A DNA stretch of 8,694 nucleotides from positions 1 through 8,694 of the forward strand of contig JAEWGQ010000327.1 of the NCBI GenBank assembly GCA_023388235.1, read 5' to 3'. The DNA comes from Actinomycetes bacterium (GTDB lineage: Bacteria; Actinomycetota; Actinomycetes; Actinomycetales; Cellulomonadaceae). Under the pieces are notes generated by a model. The model was given only the letters and a program-made list of their open reading frames with translations. It was not told the DNA's origin and searched no databases. Every line of letters starts with the position of its first letter. Position 1 is the first letter of the stretch. The translations under genes were made by a program, and so were the position numbers. Positions 5,913 through 8,694 of this stretch are shown one piece after another.

Positions 5913-6520
5913 ACGGCCACCGTGCGGGGCTCACCCGCGTCCGCGCCGCCGCGCCGGCCCACCAGGGCCCACGCCTGCCGGACGTACAGCAGCCCGGCGA
6001 ACCAGTACAGGGCGACCCCCCACCACGCGCAGGCCCAGCCGAGCACCGACGCGACGTCGCCCACCCCGCCGCCCCAGTGGGCGAGCAGGAGCAGCGGGAA
6101 CGCGTACAGCAGCGCGAACGTGCCGGCCTTGCCCGCGAGGTGCACCTGCAGCGGGCCGTAGCCGTGCCGGGCGAGCACGACGAGCATGACCAGCAGCATC
6201 GTCTCGCGCGCGAGCAGCACCGCGACGAGCCACCAGGGCACCACGCCGCGCGCCGCGAGGCCGAGCAGGGTGACGAGGATGAACAGCCGGTCGGCGGCGG
6301 GGTCGAGCACCTGCCCGAGCCGCGACACCTGCCCGAGCCGGCGCGCGAGGACGCCGTCCAGCCAGTCGCTCGCGCCGGACACGGCCAGGACGAGCAGGGC
6401 CCAGCCGTCGTGGCCGGCGGCGATCAGCACCGCGAACACCGGCACCATGAGCAGCCGGACCAGGCTGATCGCGTTGGGCACGGTCAGGACGCGGTCGCTC
6501 ACCACGTCGCGCTCCGCCAC
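5909..6520 (-). CDS. pgsA: CDP-alcohol phosphatidyltransferase (PgsA2/cardiolipin synthase-like)
   Basis: A 203-residue integral membrane enzyme. The full CDP-OH-P-transferase signature D-x2-D-G-x2-A-R-x8-G-x3-D-x3-D is present, with Asp52, Asp55, Gly56, Ala59, Arg60, Gly69, Asp73 and Asp77; the Asp residues bind the metal and perform catalysis. LTVPNAISLVRLL (12-24) is the usual N-terminal block. About five or six membrane segments are visible (22-37, 40-50, 79-92, 96-118, 133-150, 158-180). Family members use CDP-diacylglycerol with glycerol-3-phosphate, phosphatidylglycerol or an inositol phosphate as acceptor. Position in the cluster matches Rv1822 (annotated PgsA2), and actinobacterial cardiolipin synthases also belong to this family, so the acceptor is not settled. 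The GTG start at 6520 has AGGAG (6530-6526) at 5 nt; upstream codons belong to a spurious longer frame. It is first in the cluster and overlaps the DUF881 gene. Confidence 0.9.
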   Translation of the reverse strand: MAERDVVSDRVLTVPNAISLVRLLMVPVFAVLIAAGHDGWALLVLAVSGASDWLDGVLARRLGQVSRLGQVLDPAADRLFILVTLLGLAARGVVPWWLVAVLLARETMLLVMLVVLARHGYGPLQVHLAGKAGTFALLYAFPLLLLAHWGGGVGDVASVLGWACAWWGVALYWFAGLLYVRQAWALVGRRGGADAGEPRTVAV

Positions 6521-6555
6521 GCCCGCTCCTGCCTGTCGCTCCTGATCAACGCCCC

Positions 6556-6561
6556 ATCCTA
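6556..6561 (-). promoter_or_regulatory. -10 element of the pgsA-led operon
   Basis: TAGGAT on the minus strand fits TANNNT; start of transcription near 6549 would give a leader of about 29 nt with AGGAG before GTG 6520. The -35 region is a GC run with no recognisable hexamer. The same hexamer serves as the presumed -10 upstream of the helicase. Confidence 0.45.
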
Positions 6562-6628
6562 CGCACCGGTCCCCCACCCCCGGGGCCACCGTCCACCACC
6601 CAGGGACGTCCTGTGGTTCGCTGGCGGC

Positions 6629-7054
6629 ATGCCCCGCGCGAACGACGCCGCCGTGATCCGCCGCCTGCTCACCACGCGGGGCACCTGGGCGGTCGTCGGC
6701 CTCTCGGCCAACCGCGCGCGGGCCGCGTACGGGGTGGCCGCGTACCTGCAGGACCTGGGGCACGCCATCGTCCCGGTGCACCCGCGGGCCGAGACGGTGC
6801 ACGGCGCGCCGGGGGTCCGCACCGTCGCCGAGGCGGTCGCCGCGGCCGGGCCGGTCGACGTGGTGGACGTGTTCGTCAACTCCGCGCTCGCCGGCGACGT
6901 GGTCGACCAGGCCGTCGCCGCCGGGGCCCGCGCGGTGTGGCTGCAGCTCGGGGTCGTGGACGAGGAGGCCGCCGCGCGCGCCGCCGCCGCGGGGCTGGAC
7001 GTGGTCGTGGACGCCTGCCCGGCGATCGAGGGCCGGCGGCTCGGGCTCGGCTGA
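6629..7054 (+). CDS. CoA-binding domain protein (YccU/CoA_binding_2 family)
   Basis: A 141-residue cytoplasmic Rossmann-fold protein. WAVVGLSANRARAAYGVAAY (20-39) contains the glycine loop that binds the CoA nucleotide. It is followed by LQDLGHAIVPVHPRAETVHG (40-59), VDVVDVFVNSALAGDVVDQA (76-95) and GARAVWLQLGVVDEEAAARA (99-118), and ends with AGLDVVVDACPAIEGRRLG; all are typical of the YccU family. The family has the fold of the succinyl-CoA synthetase alpha N-terminus but no catalytic partner domain; its role is unknown, possibly as a CoA or acyl-CoA sensor. The Cys130 region is usually DRC in relatives and here is DAC, so the Arg is missing. The ATG at 6629 gives the family's usual length. 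No clear Shine-Dalgarno or promoter is visible in the 108-bp divergent gap. It is followed by the helicase on the same strand after 224 nt. Confidence 0.9.
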   Translation: MPRANDAAVIRRLLTTRGTWAVVGLSANRARAAYGVAAYLQDLGHAIVPVHPRAETVHGAPGVRTVAEAVAAAGPVDVVDVFVNSALAGDVVDQAVAAGARAVWLQLGVVDEEAAARAAAAGLDVVVDACPAIEGRRLGLG

Positions 7055-7123
7055 CGGCACGCGCGACCGGGGCTGTGCCGGAGGTCACCGCGGCCCGTCC
7101 GGCGTCCGCGCGGCCCCGGCCGG

Positions 7124-7129
7124 TAGGAT
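7124..7129 (+). promoter_or_regulatory. -10 element of the DEAD-box helicase gene
   Basis: TAGGAT on the plus strand fits TANNNT and stands out in a GC-rich stretch. A start near 7136 would leave a leader of about 140 nt before ATG 7279, long enough for the structure described separately. No good -35 is seen at 16-18 bp. Confidence 0.5.
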
Positions 7130-7145
7130 GGGGGCATCTCGGAGT

Positions 7146-7214
7146 GAGTCGCAGGTTCCCGTGATGTGCGTGCCGAGGCCCAGGGCCTCGTGATGTGGGT
7201 GTGGGACGCGACTC
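7146..7214 (+). ncRNA. Candidate structured RNA leader of the helicase gene
   Basis: Outer stem GAGTCGC (7146-7152) pairs perfectly with GCGACTC (7208-7214). Inside it, TCCC (7157-7160) can pair with GGGA (7203-7206), extended by G-U pairs. In the centre CGAGGCC-CAG-GGCCTCG (7174-7190) forms a strong 7-bp hairpin. A 12-nt direct repeat, GTGATGTGCGTG (7161-7172) and GTGATGTGGGTG (7190-7201), flanks the hairpin almost symmetrically. This arrangement is too ordered for a plain spacer and sits in the 5' leader of a cold-shock-type RNA helicase. I do not recognise it as a named RNA family. A cis-regulatory RNA is inference. Confidence 0.45.
7164..7193 (+). CDS. Possible leader peptide 1 (9 residues)
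   Basis: ATG 7164 to TGA 7193 encodes MCVPRPRAS. AGG (7153-7155) lies 8 nt upstream as a weak ribosome-binding site; GTG 7161 is an in-frame alternative. The whole central hairpin of the leader lies inside this ORF, so ribosomes reading it would open the hairpin. Its TGA overlaps the next ATG (TGATG). It may be chance, because the start and stop both arise from the direct repeat. Confidence 0.25.
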   Translation: MCVPRPRAS

Positions 7215-7282
7215 GACGACCGGCCGACCGGGCCGGACCACGCAGCTCCCCCCAGCGACACGAACGGTGCCTGACCCGATGA
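7193..7282 (+). CDS. Possible leader peptide 2 (29 residues), overlapping the helicase start
   Basis: ATG 7193 to TGA 7280-7282 encodes 29 residues beginning MWVWDATRRPADRAGP. It is Arg/Pro-rich and resembles no family I know. Its stop codon overlaps the helicase ATG (ATGA at 7279-7282), the classic geometry for translational coupling. The helicase lacks a clear Shine-Dalgarno, so delivery of ribosomes through this small ORF is plausible. Coding character is weak in so short a frame. Confidence 0.3.
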   Translation: MWVWDATRRPADRAGPRSSPQRHERCLTR

Positions 7283-8694
7283 CGTCTGTGCTCGACCCTG
7301 CCCTGCCCTCGACCGGGGCGCCCACCGCGCCCGAGGTCACCTTCGCCGACCTGGACCTGCCCGCGCCCCTGCGCGCGGCGGTCACCGAGCTCGGCTTCAC
7401 CACCCCGACCGCGATCCAGGCCGAGGCGATCCCCGCCCTGCTCCAGGGCCGCGACATCACCGGCGTGGCCCAGACCGGCACCGGCAAGACCGCCGCGTTC
7501 GGCCTGCCGCTGCTCGCGGCCGTCGACCCGGAGCTCCGCGAGGTGCAGGCCGTGGTCCTGGCCCCGACCCGCGAGCTCGCCATGCAGGTCGCCGAGGCCC
7601 TGGAGTCCTTCGCCTCGCACCTGCCCGGCCTCCAGGTCGTGCCGGTGTACGGCGGCGCGCCCTACCTGCCGCAGCAGCGCGCGCTGCGCGGCGGCGCCCA
7701 GGTCGTCGTCGGCACGCCGGGCCGCGTGATCGACCACCTCGACCGCGGCAGCCTGGTCCTCGACTCCGTGCGGTTCCTCGTGCTCGACGAGGCCGACGAG
7801 ATGCTCCGGATGGGCTTCGCCGAGGACGTGGACCGCATCGCGTCCGCCGCCCCGACCCCGCGCCAGGTCGCGCTGTTCTCGGCCACCATGCCGCAGGCGA
7901 TCCGCCGCGTCGCCGCCCAGCACCTCACCGACCCGGTGGAGATCACGGTCTCCCGGCAGTCGTCGACCGTCACGAGCGTCAAGCAGACGTACGCGGTCGT
8001 GCCGTTCCGGCACAAGGCCGGCGCGCTGGCGCGGGTGCTCGCCGTGACCGACGCCGACGCGGCGATCGTGTTCGTGCGCACCCGCAGCGCGGCCGAGGAC
8101 GTCGCGGTCTCCCTCGTGGAGCGCGGCGTCGCGGCGGCGTACATCTCCGGCGACGTCGCGCAGGCCGACCGCGAGAAGATCGTGGAGCGCGTGCGCTCCG
8201 GCGCGATCAACGTGCTGGTCGCCACCGACGTCGCTGCCCGCGGCCTCGACATCGACCGCATCGGGCTCGTCGTGAACTTCGACGTGCCGGGCGAGCCCGA
8301 GGCCTACGTGCACCGCATCGGCCGCACCGGCCGCGCGGGGCGCACCGGCGAGGCGCTGACGTTCGTCACCCCGAACGAGCAGGGCCGGCTGCGGGCCATC
8401 GAGCGCACCACGCGCCAGCGGCTCGAGCAGATCGAGATCCCCTCCCCCGCGGACGTCTCCGCGCACCGCGTCGCCCGGCTGCTCGACCGGGTGCCGGCCC
8501 GGCGCGAGGCCGGCCGCCTCGACCTGTACCGCACCGCGGCCGCGGAGTTCCTCGGCGCGCACCCCGACGTCGACACGACCGAGCTCGTGGCCGTCCTCGC
8601 CGCGCTCGCCGTCGGCGACGAGGGCCCCGCGCCCCGCGCGGCCGAGGGCGACGACCTGGACGACGCGCTGTCCCGGGCCCGGCTGGCGCCGGAG
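7279..8694 (+). CDS. deaD: DEAD-box ATP-dependent RNA helicase, DeaD/CsdA type (C-terminus beyond window)
   Basis: The first 472 residues, open to the right edge. All core motifs are present: Phe22 and Gln47 (Q motif), AQTGTGKT (64-71, motif I), PTREL (96-100), TPGR (146-149), DEAD (170-173), SAT (201-203), ISGD (289-292), ARGLD (320-324) and HRIGRTGR (345-352). FLVLDEADEMLRMGFAEDV is characteristic of the DeaD/CsdA group, which unwinds RNA in ribosome assembly and mRNA decay, often at low temperature. After the two RecA domains the protein continues (from about 385) into the helical part expected before a C-terminal RNA-binding domain, which is not in the window. The ATG 7279 gives a usual N-terminus but has no Shine-Dalgarno. 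In-frame GTGs at 7267, 7201 and 7195 are alternatives, and the frame is closed upstream by TGA at 7162-7164. The long leader suggests post-transcriptional control. Confidence 0.95.
   Translation, partial: MTSVLDPALPSTGAPTAPEVTFADLDLPAPLRAAVTELGFTTPTAIQAEAIPALLQGRDITGVAQTGTGKTAAFGLPLLAAVDPELREVQAVVLAPTRELAMQVAEALESFASHLPGLQVVPVYGGAPYLPQQRALRGGAQVVVGTPGRVIDHLDRGSLVLDSVRFLVLDEADEMLRMGFAEDVDRIASAAPTPRQVALFSATMPQAIRRVAAQHLTDPVEITVSRQSSTVTSVKQTYAVVPFRHKAGALARVLAVTDADAAIVFVRTRSAAEDVAVSLVERGVAAAYISGDVAQADREKIVERVRSGAINVLVATDVAARGLDIDRIGLVVNFDVPGEPEAYVHRIGRTGRAGRTGEALTFVTPNEQGRLRAIERTTRQRLEQIEIPSPADVSAHRVARLLDRVPARREAGRLDLYRTAAAEFLGAHPDVDTTELVAVLAALAVGDEGPAPRAAEGDDLDDALSRARLAPE

Noticed and set aside
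4594..6189. 531-codon plus-strand open frame opposite sbp, DUF881 and pgsA
   Set aside because: It shows no domain and is antisense to genes with clear motifs and overlapping starts; a GC shadow.
6521..6628. Plus-strand promoter or ribosome-binding site for the CoA-binding gene
   Set aside because: I searched for TANNNT with a -35 and for GGAGG before ATG 6629 and found nothing convincing.
6521..7060. Extended N-terminus of the phosphatidyltransferase frame
   Set aside because: The frame stays open far upstream, but the sequence there is antisense to the CoA-binding gene. The GTG at 6520 has a good ribosome-binding site directly before the conserved N-terminal block.
7056..7079. GGCAC/GTGCC inverted repeat after the CoA-binding gene as a terminator
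   Set aside because: Only a 5-bp stem with a 14-nt loop and no U-tract; not distinguishable from chance in GC-rich DNA.
6559..8562. 667-codon open frame antisense to the CoA-binding and helicase genes
   Set aside because: It spans two well-supported genes on the other strand. Its translation is His/Arg/Gly/Asp low complexity with no family motif, as expected from the mirror frame of GC-rich coding DNA.

Overview
The window is very GC-rich, nearly every codon ends in G or C, and GTG starts are common. Gene content and order point to a high-GC actinobacterium, probably in or near the Micrococcales (Cellulomonas-like). The genus is an inference from composition and synteny; no rRNA or other phylogenetic marker is present.

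Layout. Positions 1-6520 are read entirely on the minus strand, and transcription runs from right to left. In that order the genes are: a CDP-alcohol phosphatidyltransferase (6520-5909); a membrane-anchored DUF881 protein (5912-4908); a small basic membrane protein, Sbp/DUF1290 (4911-4579); a second DUF881 protein (4582-3800); a GarA/OdhI-type FHA protein (3680-3165); an FtsR-type MerR regulator (3168-2371); a bifunctional nuclease-family protein (2276-1719); a second MerR regulator of the Rv1830/ResR type (1576-992); and the N-terminal part of an unrecognised protein that runs off the left edge (963-1). Four junctions are 4-nt GTGA or ATGA overlaps, so translation is probably coupled. The order matches Mycobacterium tuberculosis Rv1822-Rv1830 gene for gene, except that gcvH (Rv1826), which lies between the second DUF881 gene and garA in Mycobacterium, is absent here. 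The cluster links envelope lipid synthesis, small membrane proteins, a phospho-dependent switch of 2-oxoglutarate metabolism and two MerR regulators, one tied to cell division in Corynebacterium.

The plus strand begins at 6629 with a small YccU-type CoA-binding-domain protein (6629-7054), divergent from the phosphatidyltransferase gene. A 224-nt gap follows, then a DeaD-type DEAD-box RNA helicase (7279 to the right edge, C-terminus missing).

The most unusual part is the helicase leader. After a TAGGAT -10 element come a 7-bp long-range stem, a nearly perfect 12-nt direct repeat flanking a strong GC hairpin, and two tiny ORFs joined stop-to-start to each other (TGATG) and to the helicase (ATGA). 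The helicase itself lacks a clear Shine-Dalgarno sequence. This suggests a structured RNA and/or leader-peptide control element for a cold-shock-type helicase. Other regulatory signals are a good SigA-type promoter (TTGACC-N17-TAGCGT) for the second merR gene, a likely leaderless start for the nuclease gene (TAGCGT-N6-GTG), a GAGGTT-G-AACCTC palindrome between those two genes, and triple ACCTGC repeats in the garA leader. I saw no mobile elements, CRISPR arrays, tRNAs or rRNAs.
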